From Sesamum alatum (taxonomy: Eukaryota; Streptophyta; Magnoliopsida; Lamiales; Pedaliaceae), in assembly GCA_034509735.1 (NCBI GenBank), contig JACGWO010000011.1, positions 14,169,866 through 14,233,865 on the forward strand: a stretch of 64,000 nt of DNA, given 5' to 3'. The notes under the pieces are model-generated. The model was not told the origin of the DNA. It worked only from the letters and a program-made list of their open reading frames with translations, and made no database searches. The translations under genes were made by a program, and so were the position numbers. Every line of letters begins with the position of its first letter. The stretch's first letter is position 1. Positions 38,966-51,299 of this stretch are shown piece after piece.

Positions 38966-39407
38966 GTAATAGATAATTTGTACTACATTATATATATTTT
39001 CGGACATTGAATATTAACAGCAATGGATGTATATGGGGACCATATTAGCTTCCTCTATTTTAATTATAAAAAAAAAGAGCAATATACGTTATAAAGAAGA
39101 AGAACATGTGCAGGCCGACACTTTAATTTATAATACATGGAATATAAATACATTGTGATAACCACACATACATCCGCAAAATATAACCCACATGGGACAT
39201 TGACCATATTTTGACAATAAAAATAAATAAATAAATAAAACCACATTGCATGCTTCGTCCTAGTACACCATTCATAGTTCCCACAAAAATGCATGCATCA
39301 TGTGCATCGGACATTATATGTTCGATACATAATACCTACTATACTTGAACACCAAAATATTGCAGAACTACCAACGTGACGGCCTAGTTCCAGATGTCAT
39401 GGCTTCG

Positions 39408-40295
39408 TTAATGGGACTTGCTGATCTCGTTCGACGCAGATGAGCTAGTGTGCTCGACAGAGATATAGCTTGGATCGGGAGAGGGCGGTGGAGCAGCAGG
39501 AAGTGCAAGGATTGAGTTGACTTCGTCCTCATCATCGGATGCATAGTACTCTTCTAAGAAACGCAACAGCGAGGTAGAGTCCACTGATTTGGTATCTAGT
39601 TGATAAATGTTAGCCAACATAACGTTTGGGTAAAAATCGCGTGGGCTTTCATCAACCCAACCAAGAGGTGGACAGAGTGACGCCACCAAATCCACTTCCT
39701 CTTCCTCGTGGAATACGGTTGGCTCATCGTTAGCGCTATCGGGACCATACAACACACATAGACCATCGTAGAAATCCTCATAAGCATTCACGTAACATTT
39801 GGCCAAAACCCTTTTCTGTATGTAAAAAAAAAACAATAAAAAAATGGGATCATATTAGATGTCCGCAAAACGAGGCACTCTCACAATAACATAAATATAG
39901 TACGAAATTTGAATTAAACATTGACCAAAAATACATTTTAATTTCTCCATGATACCTTAGTCAATTTTTCCCATATAGCATCATCTGCGGTTACATATCG
40001 GCCGACCTTGTTCACAACAATACGAGGCATAGTTATTATAGACGAGAAAACCATATAGTGCTCTTTTCAGTTTTCGCAGTTTATTTTCTCCCGTTGTACG
40101 GGTGCTGCTACAATGTTCCTTGTTCACGTCGTATATTGCACTCATGACCGCATGAAAGTTTATACCATTGGGCTTAAAATTCCCATGTTTCTTATGCTCG
40201 ACCAGAGCTCCGACAAAGGTTTCCTCCATTTCGTGCGTCCATTTCGCGCTATAGAACACACGTCGTTGGTAGAAGTAACCATCTTGGAAAACCAT
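39408..40295 (-). pseudogene. SANT/Myb-like protein B, frameshifted
   Basis: Exons are about 40295-39956 and 39815-39408, with a GT-AG intron. Exon 1 has FYSAKWTHEMEETFVGALVEHKK, the same pattern as protein A, and after a one-base frameshift near 40080 continues in another frame to VTADDAIWEKLTK. Exon 2 starts KRVLAKCYVNAY and has an acidic C terminus with Pro/Ser runs. The matching intron position with genes A and C shows common ancestry. The frameshift makes this copy a likely pseudogene, unless it is an assembly error. Confidence 0.65.
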
Positions 40296-41835
40296 CTTGT
40301 TATACTCAATCTCGTTTTATGTATCAAAATGTTCTTGCATTGATACAAACCGCCCTTGGTGTGCTATTTATAGGCAAATGTGAAGCTCCATAGCCATGCA
40401 AACAAAATGGACGTCTACTGCCATGCAAATCTTCCTCCCAAGATTTTCTTGTGTCACCTGTATTTATTAGATGGGACTAGTTAGTCTTGGAACAAGTAGA
40501 ATCTTATCCCTAGCAATATCATTGCAAAGCTTTTCAAATAGTAAACCCTAATATCAAAATGTAGAGACAAAATGAAGAAGTAAATTTACTCCTTCCATTG
40601 AATACCATAAAAAAGGTTAGTAAGATGTAATGATAGTTACATGGAATAGTGTGATAGCATATATTTACCAATACAGTTAAAAATATAAAATTATGTCAGA
40701 ATTGTATATATGGCAAATTTTTTTTATTACGAGTAATTCTTAATCAGCACAAAAGTTAATTATTTTCCTGATTATATAAGTTATTGGGATTAAAGAAAAC
40801 ATGGTATGTCAAAAGATAAATTGCACGGATTAAATTAAAATTTATTTTTTAATTATTAGACATAATACAACGTATTTCAAAATCACATATCTCATCGTCA
40901 TACTCAAATTCATCCCAATTAAAATGCCGTATCAGTCCATCATCATACATTACAATGAAATAATATGTTAATTATGGGTTAGTGTAAGGATTTGGATGTA
41001 ATTAACGGATGAGTTGTAAAGTAGTTGGGAGGCTTCATTTATTCCACCTATTTCGGTCAAATTCACGCAAGGAAACCAAGGCTGCATCTTATTTATTACT
41101 TGTGCATTCCCAATGCGAAAATGAATACGAATTATGTCCAGAATTCTACCAAAACCTTTCAGCCGCATTTATATGTGTAATTGACTAAAATAGTGTGCAT
41201 CATTAATGCGGACATAAATGACGCACTGAACGTAGTAGTTGAGGGAGAATAAATGTATTCCACCATGGTTAGTCTTGCAAATTTGAGTGTAGCGCGTCCA
41301 ATTTTTTTCGGCATCAAAATTTTTAGGCGTTTTGTTATTACACACGACTATAAAAATGTAGCGTATAAATTATTAAATATATTAAGAGTCTTTGGCCAAA
41401 TATGCGACGGCAAGTAGACGCATAGGTTTTTTAGGGAATATCATTTTCACTATAAAAGTGTAAGTATATTTTTTAAGGTCATACAACTCGACCATGTGAA
41501 GTTAACGGCAAATTACGGTACACACAGAATAAGGACTACAACAATTTTATTCGACATTTGTGTCGCTTATATATGTAATGGAAATGTATAGGTTGGGAAA
41601 ATATATAAATGAACGTTCCGACCTTTGCATTAATGGGAAAACATCATCAATATTGAGTCAACGGCAAGACGAAACAATACACTACGAAATGATTTGGAAA
41701 ACCTAATTAAACACAGAGTCATAATAATATCGGTAGCATGCCGCGGTAAAATTAAAAGTAAATACGTTGGACTTAAAATAAAAACGAAGCGATACGACAA
41801 TTGCATTATGTTTATGTTGAAGAGATAATCTACGA
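40296..41835. other. Spacer between SANT genes B and C
   Basis: No gene was seen. The first part would hold the promoter of gene B. The rest is AT-rich with no clear repeat; small ORFs here are not supported. Confidence 0.5.
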
Positions 41836-42567
41836 TCATGCATTGTGATCAGTCGGAACGCGAACAACAATCTCTTCGGGATTATTTTGCGTGTCAGGGT
41901 AAATCTCGTCATCACTTTTATGTATCGGCTCGTCAACCGGTTTGCTGAATATAATCTTCAGTTCTTCCCAAGCAGGCTCTGTATCCCATCGGTAAGCTCT
42001 AGCAAAAGGTTTTTCCTGTGGAAGGGCAAAGCCAACAATGTTCAAATGCAGTATAATATTATCATATGAAGTCTAATAATGGTGTGTAAATTACATTACC
42101 CGTTCTATAGCATTCCATAACGGTTCATTGACGAGTACCAGTTTTGGTCTGCGGATCCATCGTACTCCAGGCCGATTTATTAGCCAGTTGAAGGTGTCAT
42201 ATCGTTCCCTGAGGTGATTAAGTCGTGAACGGCCAACATTGACGCAAAGACGGGTTCCAAAGATCACGTTCACAACACTTACAACTCCTTCAATGGCAAC
42301 GACAGTTGGTTCCCCATTTTCAATGCACCCGAACTCTACCTTGCGCACTAGCTCGCGAATGAAACACCGTTCCATTGGCTTAGTGAAATGCTTGCAATAG
42401 AAAAAAACCTTCTGAGGAGGGCATGTGTTGCACTCCCTTCTAGAATTTAAACAATTAACATAACAAGAAAGCATTTTGACGGGATTGGAAGCGACGAGGT
42501 TATTGTTGGGCAATGGGGACTGTCCGAATTGCAACAAATTTATAGGCAAGAGTGTGATACAGAACAT
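41836..42567 (-). CDS. SANT/Myb-like protein C
   Basis: Exons 42567-42100 and 42015-41836 join to 215 aa, open throughout. Family features: VFFYCKHFTKPMERCFIRELV in place of the WTK/WTH motif, then LNHLRERYDTFNWLINRPGVRW, NEPLWNAIERV, and exon 2 FARAYRWDTEPAWEEL. It is the most divergent member: the usual Trp of the first helix is not seen. The start Met is uncertain because residues 1-45 have no family match. Confidence 0.55.
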
Positions 42568-42926
42568 TAAACACAGATTGGTTTATGCCTCGAGTATAGG
42601 TGGTCATAGTTATTTTATACCGCATAGCAATTGAAAGATCAGTTGCTATACATCAGCTAAAATAAGCAACTTTAGCAAAACTCCTTTGGTTTGGTTTCAT
42701 CATGCCCATAATTGGTGAATATTAAATTTGCTAAAATCTTATTCACAGGAAGGGTATAAAAGGACGTACATTTAGTAATTAGCAACTTGCAAGTGATATA
42801 TTCAAACGTTAATAACTACATAAAGTCATCATTACATTTATAGACCGACCATAATGTACATTAAAAAAGTCACAGAAATTGCTAGTAAAACAGCTTATGT
42901 TCAAACTGTTAATGATCGTGAATTCA

Positions 42927-43505
42927 TCAAGGCATACGGTGCGAAGCAAACCATCCCACATACGTAACTACCACGGCTATCAGTACAACATACAACCTCG
43001 CCCGTAGAGAACGTACATGAGCTTCTAATTTACGTATACGATCTTCGTAAGCCTTCTCATTGGCCGTGGATCTAGATAAACGTCGTATCAATCCCGGTAT
43101 AACTTCCACACAACGTTGACATCCGGGCTGGTCAACCCACTCAAACGTACTGCAGTAAGACCCCTGCGTTACGCGGACATTTATGCGATAATCAGTGAAT
43201 TTTCTAACAAATGCAACGGACATTTTTTCAGGGAAAATATACGGAAGGAAGATGAAACATCTGGTGCTAGCTTGATGAATTGTGAATGTAGGTATGCTAA
43301 CTAACTTTTTTGCCCGAACAACCTCGAAAACGTCTACCAGGATTCAATCTAGTCCAAGAAGTCCTCGTAACAATGGATTCCCACATTCACATAAATGATG
43401 TTCAGTACCTGCACGGCAGGATTCATTTGATGTGGTATAGGATTGCCCCGAATAGCTGGAATTGTTGCGGGGTGATGTATAACGAGACCCACCAACATTA
43501 GACAT
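42927..43505 (-). pseudogene. GRF zinc-finger protein with C-terminal membrane helix
   Basis: Exon 1 (43505-43306) begins MSNVGGSRYTSP and has CECGNPLL. A one-base frameshift near 43365 moves to the frame with TSWTRLNPGRRFRGC, the classic zf-GRF motif. Exon 2 (43163-42927) gives YCSTFEWVDQPGC, a Leu/Arg-rich helix and a final transmembrane-like segment (YVVLIAVVVTYVGWF). Plant proteins of this make-up are common near transposons. Their function is not known to me. The frameshift would disable it unless the base is a sequencing error. Confidence 0.65.
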
Positions 43506-44495
43506 TGTCCTGTCATAAGACGTAAAACAAGAGCACCATAATTACACATACAACCAGGAATACGTGAGCAACAACATGGCCAATAAAATGTAATCGCGAT
43601 TACTTGACAAAATTCTAGACTTTGTGAAGCAAAACATATTAATTGAGCACCATATCTAACACTTTTTCAAACGTTTTCGTTAAACCAATCTAAACAGGTG
43701 AACTATGCATTCACACAAAAAAGCAAAAACTTTTTAAGATTAATATTAGATTAAACAAAACGCAACGAGTAACAAAAGACAGGTGGACAACACAAATACA
43801 CCCAGAAAATTAAGATTAAACAAATCGTAATTTTTTTTTTAATTTAACAAATTACATGCCTGCATCCCCAATTCAGAAAACCCTAAAATTTTAAACACCT
43901 ACAAATACCTAGTTATGAACGACGACTACCTAACCTGCCAAAATATATCATACAATGCGAGTACAAGTTAATTAAATAATAGCAGCAACTACAACGACAA
44001 TCCAAACGGGATTGGAAGCAATTTCGCATAAATTTCGCATACAGTAGCACAATGAAAATAGAATTATGCTTTCATGGACGGCGAGTAGAAATACCTGAAA
44101 GTATATTACAAACCGGCCTCGGAGATTCAGTCGGAGGTGGAAGACGATCTTCAGAGAAATTGATGGATGGTGCTCGGCTTCGAAGTGAGAGTAATTTTGC
44201 TACCAATGTTCATCTTTTGGGCAGAACAGTTTTTGGGATGAAAAATAAAGTGTTTTTTTTACTTTATTTAATTATGCAGTTGAGAAGTGAAGTTTTTGTC
44301 TTATTATTGGGAAAAATTAGTAAATGACAAAAGTAATACATGAAATTGTCAAGTAAAGTAAACATAATATAAATCTAACCTGTCAACTATCACCCTAACA
44401 AACACAACTAGTAAACATTGAACAAAATTATCCACACAACAATAATCCTGAAGACAATCCCAACTTAATATTTTGACCTCTAATCCTATCACACT
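43506..44495. other. Right end of the Harbinger element, no gene seen
   Basis: Mostly AT-rich sequence with a GC-balanced patch near 44040-44240 that looks like 5' UTR/promoter of the minus-strand genes. Repeats of AGTAAAC near 44356, 44410 and 44497 echo the left end. Confidence 0.45.
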
Positions 44496-44954
44496 TAGTA
44501 AACATGCCCACAATTTATTGTATAATCACATGTTTGGTTGTATTATTAGAGTCCGATGTTAATATTGGGTTCGGATTTACAATTTTAATTTATGAGATAA
44601 TGTATCCCATTTAAAAGATGGGATACACTATCTCATTAATTAGTCTAAGCTAGGATTAATTTTCTTTTTCTTTATATGACCTTCCATATAAAGTTGACAT
44701 AATTTTTATAATCCATATATTTACTCATCATTAAGTTGGTTGATTATTTTTCACTTTTCCACAAAAATCAATTTTTTTGCTTTGGTCTCTTCCTTATTTG
44801 TGAAATACATGTATGCCTAAAAGCAGGTACCTTAAATTATAATAATTTAAATAAAAAAAATATCACTTCATCTTTTTTGGTACTTTTAAAAAATATTTGA
44901 GTTTTTTAGTTATTAAATTTTAAAAAGTAGAACTTTTGTCATACTTTTATATTT

Positions 44955-47900
44955 TTTTTTAAGTCGGCATCGGAGTAAGCCGTGAGTTTGAAGTCACAGT
45001 TGGCCGAAAAGAAAAGACCTTGTGTAAGAATTCCCTTAACAGAACGAAAGACATGAATCGTAGCATCCCAATGCTGAGTAGTAGGATGTTAAACAAACTG
45101 GCTGAGTTGCTGGACAGTGTGTGAGATGTTCGGCCGCATAAAACCCAAATAGAGAAGACGACCAACTAGGTGGTGATAAGGCTCCAGGTCAGCAAATGCA
45201 CCTTGATCATCCTGAGTCAGTTTCAGCCCTGGCGGAAGAGGGGTTTAAGCAGACTTCGCCGCAGAAAGTCCCGCATGAGACACAATGTCAGCCGCGTACT
45301 TGCCTGGGAGACAAAAATGCGACTCGGATCTGGCTATCTCCAACCCAAGAAAGAATTTTGCATGCCCCAAGTCTTTGATCGTAAAGATGATATCCACATA
45401 GTGTTTGACCTCCCGAATCAGCTGCTCACAAGAACCTGTAAGTAGAATATCATCAATATATACAATGAGAGCCAAAAATCGAGAATCAATGTCTTTAAGA
45501 AAAAGGAAAGGATCATTGGCAGATTGTCTAAAACCAAACTCAATGAACTTCATCTTAAATTCCGTGTTCCACTGTGGAGAAGCCTGTTTCAAACCATATA
45601 AAGACCTCCTCAAATGACCCATTAAGCCCGGCTTGGTGGGATACTTGTCTGGAGGATTCATATAAACCTCTTCCTCGAGGTACCCATGCAAGAAAGCATT
45701 ATCGATGCCGAGTTGGTGTATAGGACAATTGCGTGACGCAACCATCGCCGAGAACACTCGCACTATGACGGACTTCGCGACCGATTCATAAAAACACTCA
45801 TTGTAATCGATACCGAGTACTTGATTGAAACTTTTTGCTGCTAAGTGCGCCTTGCAGCTCCAAGGAACGATCAACTCACAACTTAATCTTATAGACCCAC
45901 TATGAACCGATGGCGCGTTTGCCAAGAGGAAGGGGCTTGAGCTCCCAAGTGTTTCACTTGTTCCTTTCCAAGGCCTCCAACTCCTGTCGCATGGCTTCGC
46001 CCACTCAGGCCTTTGGCTGGCTTCGGTATATGTACGGGGCTTCTGCAAATCTGCAATCCTAGTCAAACAGGAGACATAATTAATAGATAATACAACTGGT
46101 AATGATGAAGCATTATTATAAATAAAGTCTACATCCACCCAGGTGCAATGTGTGTTCTAGTGGATCTTCTAACAAAACATTGATTAGTGATTGGCATGGG
46201 TGGAATACAGTCCGGGGGTAGGGGAAATAGAAGTTGGTATATCTATGTACAAAGCTGCGCTGGCCCAGTCTCAACCAAAGGCGCTTGTTCCTACACCGAA
46301 TCATGAGGCAAATGTGAGATACCAACATTATCATAGGTACTGAAGGAAAAACAGGTACATCATGTGGCTGTTGTGTGAGAAGAGAAGGGAAAAACAGATT
46401 CGTGAAACATAACATCCCTGTACACGAAAGTATGATGAGTCTCTAGATCAAAAACCTTAAAACCTTTATGTCCACGACTATACCTAATGAAGATGCACTT
46501 AGTAGCTTGACTGTCAAATTTATCTTTAGTGGGTGAGGTATAAGTAGCAAAGGCCAAGCATCCGAACACCTTGAAATGATCATAAGAAGGTGTCCGCTTA
46601 TACAACAATTCATACGGGGTCTTCCATTTCAACAATGGTGATGGCAGCCTATTTATGATGTGTGTGGAGGTCAACAGGGCTGTTCCTAAAATTTTCTGGG
46701 CAAATTACTTTCAATCATAAGCGCCTGAGCCACTTGGATCAAGTGCTTATGTTTTCGTTCAACCACCCGATTTTGTTGGGGGGTGTACACACATGATCAT
46801 TGGTGTTCTATGCCTAAGGTGCTAAACAATTCCAGACACTCTTCACTAAGGAATTCACTGCCATTATCAGATCTTATTTTTAAAATCTTGGTCCTGAATT
46901 GTGTGGACACTAAGTTACAGAAGTTCTGTAAATGTGTGACACATTGTGACTTGTGTTGCATAAGAAATGTCCAAGTGCATCGTGTAAAGTTGTCAACGAT
47001 GGTGAGCATGTAGTGACAGCCAGTTAAGGATCGTATCTTATACGGTCCCCAAATATCTGTATGAACAAGTTGAAGGTACGTTTCGTTCGAACGTCACTAA
47101 GTGGAAAGATGAGGCATTGTTGTTTCACCTTAGGACAGACATCACACACTGTCTCCTCAACGAAAATTTTATATCAAGCAATTGTGTTTGTTTAAGCACT
47201 TGTATAGAAGTGTGGCCTAAGCGCCTATACCATATATTGCATCCCTTGGGAATTACATAGTAGGAAAAACCTTGAGAATCATGATTAGAAACATCAAAGG
47301 ATGAATTATTTAGCATATAGAGTCTTCCATGCACTCTGCCAAAATAGCTTTCAGCTTACCACTTGCCAGGTCCTGCAAACTACACTTAGATGAGTGGAAC
47401 GTACAGTTGATTTGTGAAGAGTCACACAGGCGTTGCATAGATATTAAATTGTACTTAAAAGAAGGTACGGACAAGACCGGTGTGAGTGTGATGGAATCTA
47501 ATAATCTTACCTCACCTATTAGTTTCACCTCTCGTTTACTTCCATTCGGAAGGCTTATTCGAATTGCTCTTTCAGGAATGGTAAATTATGGAACAGTTTG
47601 AGATTACCACTCATGTGGTTGGTTGCCCCCGAGTCTAGAATCCACTCATTAGAAATTAATGCATAATGTGAGGTGTTTATGGTAGCATTACCTGCAAAAT
47701 CTTTGAAGTCGTCGAGTTGAACAAATTAACGTGTAGTGGATCATTCTGTGTTGTAGTCTTCATTATTGCACCAGCTCCATAACCGCGTCTGAGAGTGTAG
47801 AGGATCTATCATCACTCGTATCAGTTTCTGCCCGAAAAACATCTTTGTGACCTCTTGAAGTTCTTGCTCCTGAGTCCTTCCTTTTTTGATCAGCCAATGC

Positions 47901-48760
47901 CTTATACCAATCGGGAACTCCATGAATCCTAAAGCATGTGTCACGCGCATGTCCTGTTCTGCCGCAGTTATCACACTGAAGCTGCTTCTTGTCCACAAAA
48001 TTGTTTTTTCTGATATTACCTATGTGGTTGTAAACACCCTTCCCCTTCATATCCTCTTGAACCTGAGCTTGCATAGCGGCACTTTGAGCTACAGACGCAC
48101 CAGATTCTCCAAGACTGAGATTCACCAATCTCTACGTCTCCACCCATTGAATCATAGAGTATGCATTGTGAACCGACAGTAGAGGATCTAATGCCAAAAT
48201 CTGATCACGAATGGTGTCATAGGACTCGTTGAGCCCCATGAGAAACTCCATGACTTGGTTCTCCGAAATCTTCTCCTGAACAACGTGGTTAGATCCACAG
48301 TGACATCCACAAGTGCATTGCGGACTAGGCCTCAGACATACTAACTCGTCCCACAGACATTTAAGCTTAGTAAAGTGATCAACAACAAACATATTACCCT
48401 GACTAATGGATGCAATCTCTCTCATCAGTTGGTAAATCAAAGAACCATTACAATCCCCAAACCGTTGCTCTAGTTCATTCCATAATTCATGAGCAGATTC
48501 AACATATAAAACGCGTGCCTAATTCCTTAGAAATAAAGTTTAGCAACCAAGAAAACACCAATGAATTAGTTCTATCCCACAACTCAAACTCTGGTGAGTC
48601 TACAGGTGGTTTAACCACACTTCTAGTCACATGTCTTAGCTTCATTTTCGCATGCAATACTATTTTCGCCGATCTACTCCAAGCAAGATAATTCTAAGGC
48701 GTCAAGGTGTACTAATTAGTAACATACCAGGATTCTTGAATTGAAGGAGTTGCAATCCGA
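44955..48760 (-). pseudogene. Ty1/copia gag-pol relic, 3' truncated
   Basis: Read on the minus strand, the order is gag, protease, integrase, reverse transcriptase, which defines Ty1/copia. Gag (about 48760-47763) ends with a CCHC knuckle, CDNCGRTGHARDTC. The protease site is LDSGATNHMS near 47610-47645. The integrase part has YRRLGHTS (near 47225) and core signatures VDNFTR and SDNGSEF (46840-47000). Reverse transcriptase shows QLGIDNAFLHGYLEEEVYM and the YIDDILLTG active site (near 45430-45455). RNase H stops near 44960. Stops and frameshifts separate the fragments, and no 3' LTR was found. Confidence 0.9.
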
Positions 48761-48979
48761 TTTCATGTGCTCTTCTATTCTCTACGTTTCCTGCATTTTC
48801 TTATACCACAAGTTCAGGTCGTGGTGCTTCAGCTGGAAGTGCGTCTTGTGCTCCAGGCGCTCCAGGTGCTGCCCATGAGAGCAGCTATCCAATCTCCCAC
48901 AATTGGAAGATCTTCAGGTATTCTAAATCGAAAAGCGGAAGCAGAAACAAACAAAGGTATGGCGACCCTCACAAGGAAG

Positions 48980-48991
48980 GCTCTTATACCA
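48980..48991 (-). other. Copia primer-binding site
   Basis: On the minus strand it reads TGGTATAAGAGC, one base different from the initiator-Met tRNA site typical of copia elements. It abuts the LTR end and precedes gag. Confidence 0.75.
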
Positions 48992-49291
48992 TGAGGAAAT
49001 GGAGATCTATGGAAAACTCTGCAGACAATTATTCCATGGAAAAGCTAGCTTTGGATTTATGTTGATTGTTCTCTTAAACAACCATATCCATATTTATAGA
49101 GGACTAGCGGGAAAAGGAGAACAACGTGACCCTAACTTACATAACAAAAACTAACAGATTGATACACGTAGGACTAACTATATCAGCTAATTCAAAGAAT
49201 ACATTTACCAAAATGTAACTTCACAGTAACACGACTTCAGTGCAACTTGACAACAAGCATTGTAAGCAAAACTGAAATCCTTCAACCATCA
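48992..49291 (-). repeat. Copia 5' LTR (outer end approximate)
   Basis: The inner end (TTTCCTCA on the minus strand) directly meets the primer-binding site. A CTATAAATATGG promoter box lies near 49087-49102. The outer end is probably at the TGATGG near 49291 or the TGTGC near 49303. There is no second copy in the window to fix it. Confidence 0.6.
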
Positions 49292-49299
49292 CTTTGCAC

Positions 49300-49585
49300 A
49301 TTGGATTTTTTGTTGAAAAGTCCATTCTATTTATCTACTCCATTGAACATACACATGCTATATGTATAAAATCCTTTCTTAAATAAAATACATGATGTCA
49401 TATTTATACGCATGGTGTATGTATGGTGTATGTATGTTGAATAGTGTAGAAGATGGAATAGGATTTGCGACAGAAAATTCAAGCCGATCACCGGATTGGA
49501 TATAGTCTATCTCAAATCCTATGCATCTTCTATTTCATTTAACACGACACACCACGTGTATAAATATTTTCTCAAATAAAATAAA
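49300..49585. repeat. Fold-back MITE with a partial second copy
   Basis: A palindromic unit (about 49300-49480) with arms containing CCATTCTATTTATCTACTCC and its reverse complement, then a partial unit to about 49580. The same arrangement of full plus partial unit occurs in intron 1 of the second XTH (54760-55060). Confidence 0.65.
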
Positions 49586-49604
49586 TGACATAATCTTTCA
49601 GGAT

Positions 49605-50100
49605 TAAATATATTTTTAGTCTTGTAATTTTGGTACTTTGGCATTTTTATCTTTTATCTTTTTAGGGTTGCAAAATTATCCTATAACTTTTTGACATTTC
49701 GTGATCTTGGTCATTCCGGTGCCAGATTTTGCAAAAATTGCCGGAATGAATCATGTGCCCCTCACGATTTTGATATTTAATTTTATGTTTTATCTTTCTA
49801 GAGGTTGCAAAAGAGTCCTGTAACTTTTTTACATTTTGAAATTTTGGCCCTTTCGGTGCCAGATTTTGCCAAAGTTAATGGAATAAATCATGTGCCACAT
49901 CATTTTTTTTTAATTTTTCGTCCATTTTTGTAAAAGTGAACCAGTCAAAACAAAAATCCCAATTTAAATGAACCACATGAGGCACACATGATTTATTCAG
50001 GTAATTTTTGCAAAATTCGATACCGAGAGGACCAATATTATAAAATATCAAAAAGTTATTAGATGCTTTTATAATTTTAGAATGATAAAGGATGAACATG
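49605..50100. repeat. Palindromic repeats of the GTCTTGTAATTTT family
   Basis: Two adjoining units contain TCATGTGCC and GGTGCCAGATTTTGC words, with an inverted copy to the right. They resemble the repeats at 19380 and 20345. Confidence 0.55.
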
Positions 50101-50413
50101 ATGTGTCTGTATTAAATGAGATACAAGATGCAAACATAATTTGAAATAGAGAATGAACTCGGCCGACCATAATCATACACAATCCTCGGAAAAGAAAAGC
50201 AGAAACACACAAAACTCTTGGGGAAATTTTGCTTTAGCAATAGAGATAGAGATCATGTTATAAATTGGTAGGTGAAATTAATGAATAGGCCCAAGGCCAA
50301 CAACAACTTGTGTTCAAGGAAAGGAATGGTTGTGATTTCATGGCCAACAACAAGTCAAACAATTATATCGATATATCTGATCTGATATCTCATCACTCCT
50401 TATTACAAAACTC

Positions 50414-50682
50414 ATGATGGTTGGGGCAATGAGGATTACTAAACCCCAAGTCCAACCACCTCGTACCCACAAGCTCTTCCTCCCTTACTTGGCATTTATC
50501 ATCTTTGCTGCCATCTTTGTCTTCAAGGTTCATCCACCATTCTCTCATTCCTCTTATTCTTTCCATGCGCATTTGGTGTACATATGAACACTCTGTGTGT
50601 GTGTGTTTTTTTTCTTGCAGGTGGATATCATTATTTCTCAGACAATCTCTGTGGCTCATCGGAACGTCGAAACCACAACAAG
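50414..50682 (+). CDS. Two-exon membrane-anchor fragment, unknown gene
   Basis: Proposed exons are 50414-50527 and 50621-50682, with clean GT-AG borders. The peptide begins MMVGAMRITKPQVQPPRTHK, then one strongly hydrophobic helix (LFLPYLAFIIFAAIFVF), then VDIIISQTISVAHRNVETTTR. This is a type II membrane anchor of the kind seen in Golgi glycosyltransferases, but I do not recognise the family. No further exons were found: the next 400 bases hold a CACTA-type MITE. It is either a 5' gene fragment or the start of a gene whose remaining exons are elsewhere. Confidence 0.4.
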
Positions 50683-50763
50683 GTATGTATATAAAGTTCG
50701 GGCAAGAATTTTTCGTATATATATATATATATATACTTTGCCACATTTATGTCATACGTACAC

Positions 50764-51041
50764 CACTACAAGAAAATTGCTAAATAGCAACAAACAAAAA
50801 ATTAGCGTCGAACTAATTAGCAAGCAAATTTTTGTTGCTAATCTATATTTTTCAATACAAGAAATTTATTTGCTAATGAATTTAGCAACAAAATTTACTT
50901 GCTACGAATTTAACAATGAACGTGTTCAAAATATATATTAAATAATGTAGATTAGCAACGAAAATTTTACCTTGCTAATTAGGTCGACACTGATTTTAGC
51001 ATCAAACTTTTTCATAGCTACTGAGCTATTTTCTTGTAGTG
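50764..51041. mobile_element. CACTA-type MITE
   Basis: A 278-bp unit has CACTACAAGAAAAT at the left and ATTTTCTTGTAGTG at the right, with CAC on both flanks as a 3-bp target duplication. The body has repeated TTGCTAA/TTAGCAA words in both orientations. No coding sequence. Confidence 0.88.
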
Positions 51042-51299
51042 CACACACAATATAGTGTGTGTGTTTATGTGAAAGTTTTAATTACAGACAGGTTGAAGGT
51101 TGATATGTATGTAATAACCATTGAAAGAGAGAACTTAATTGGTAGAATGTAGGATAAATATTGGTGGGGGTTAATTTATGAAGTAATTAAACCCTATAGT
51201 ACTTCAAGTTGGGTAATCACTTTGTTTATTTTGCTTAGACATGGCGTAACTGTGTTTTCTTCTCGAGGGCGTCATCTTTTTCTGAGATAATAATATGTA

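Larger units (their letters stand above)
32124..44509 (+). mobile_element. Proposed giant PIF/Harbinger element
   Basis: The left end reads GGGCTTGTTTACTA and the right end, reversed, GGGCATGTTTACTA (13 of 14 match). Both are flanked by ACA, a 3-bp duplication of the size PIF/Harbinger makes, although TTA/TAA is more usual. TGTTTACTAG recurs inside both ends (near 32172 and, reversed, near 44410). The 12.4 kb between hold both hallmark PIF genes (transposase and Myb/SANT ORF), plus three SANT-like genes and one GRF zinc-finger gene on the other strand. The right end might belong to another element, so the full extent is an inference. Confidence 0.5.
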
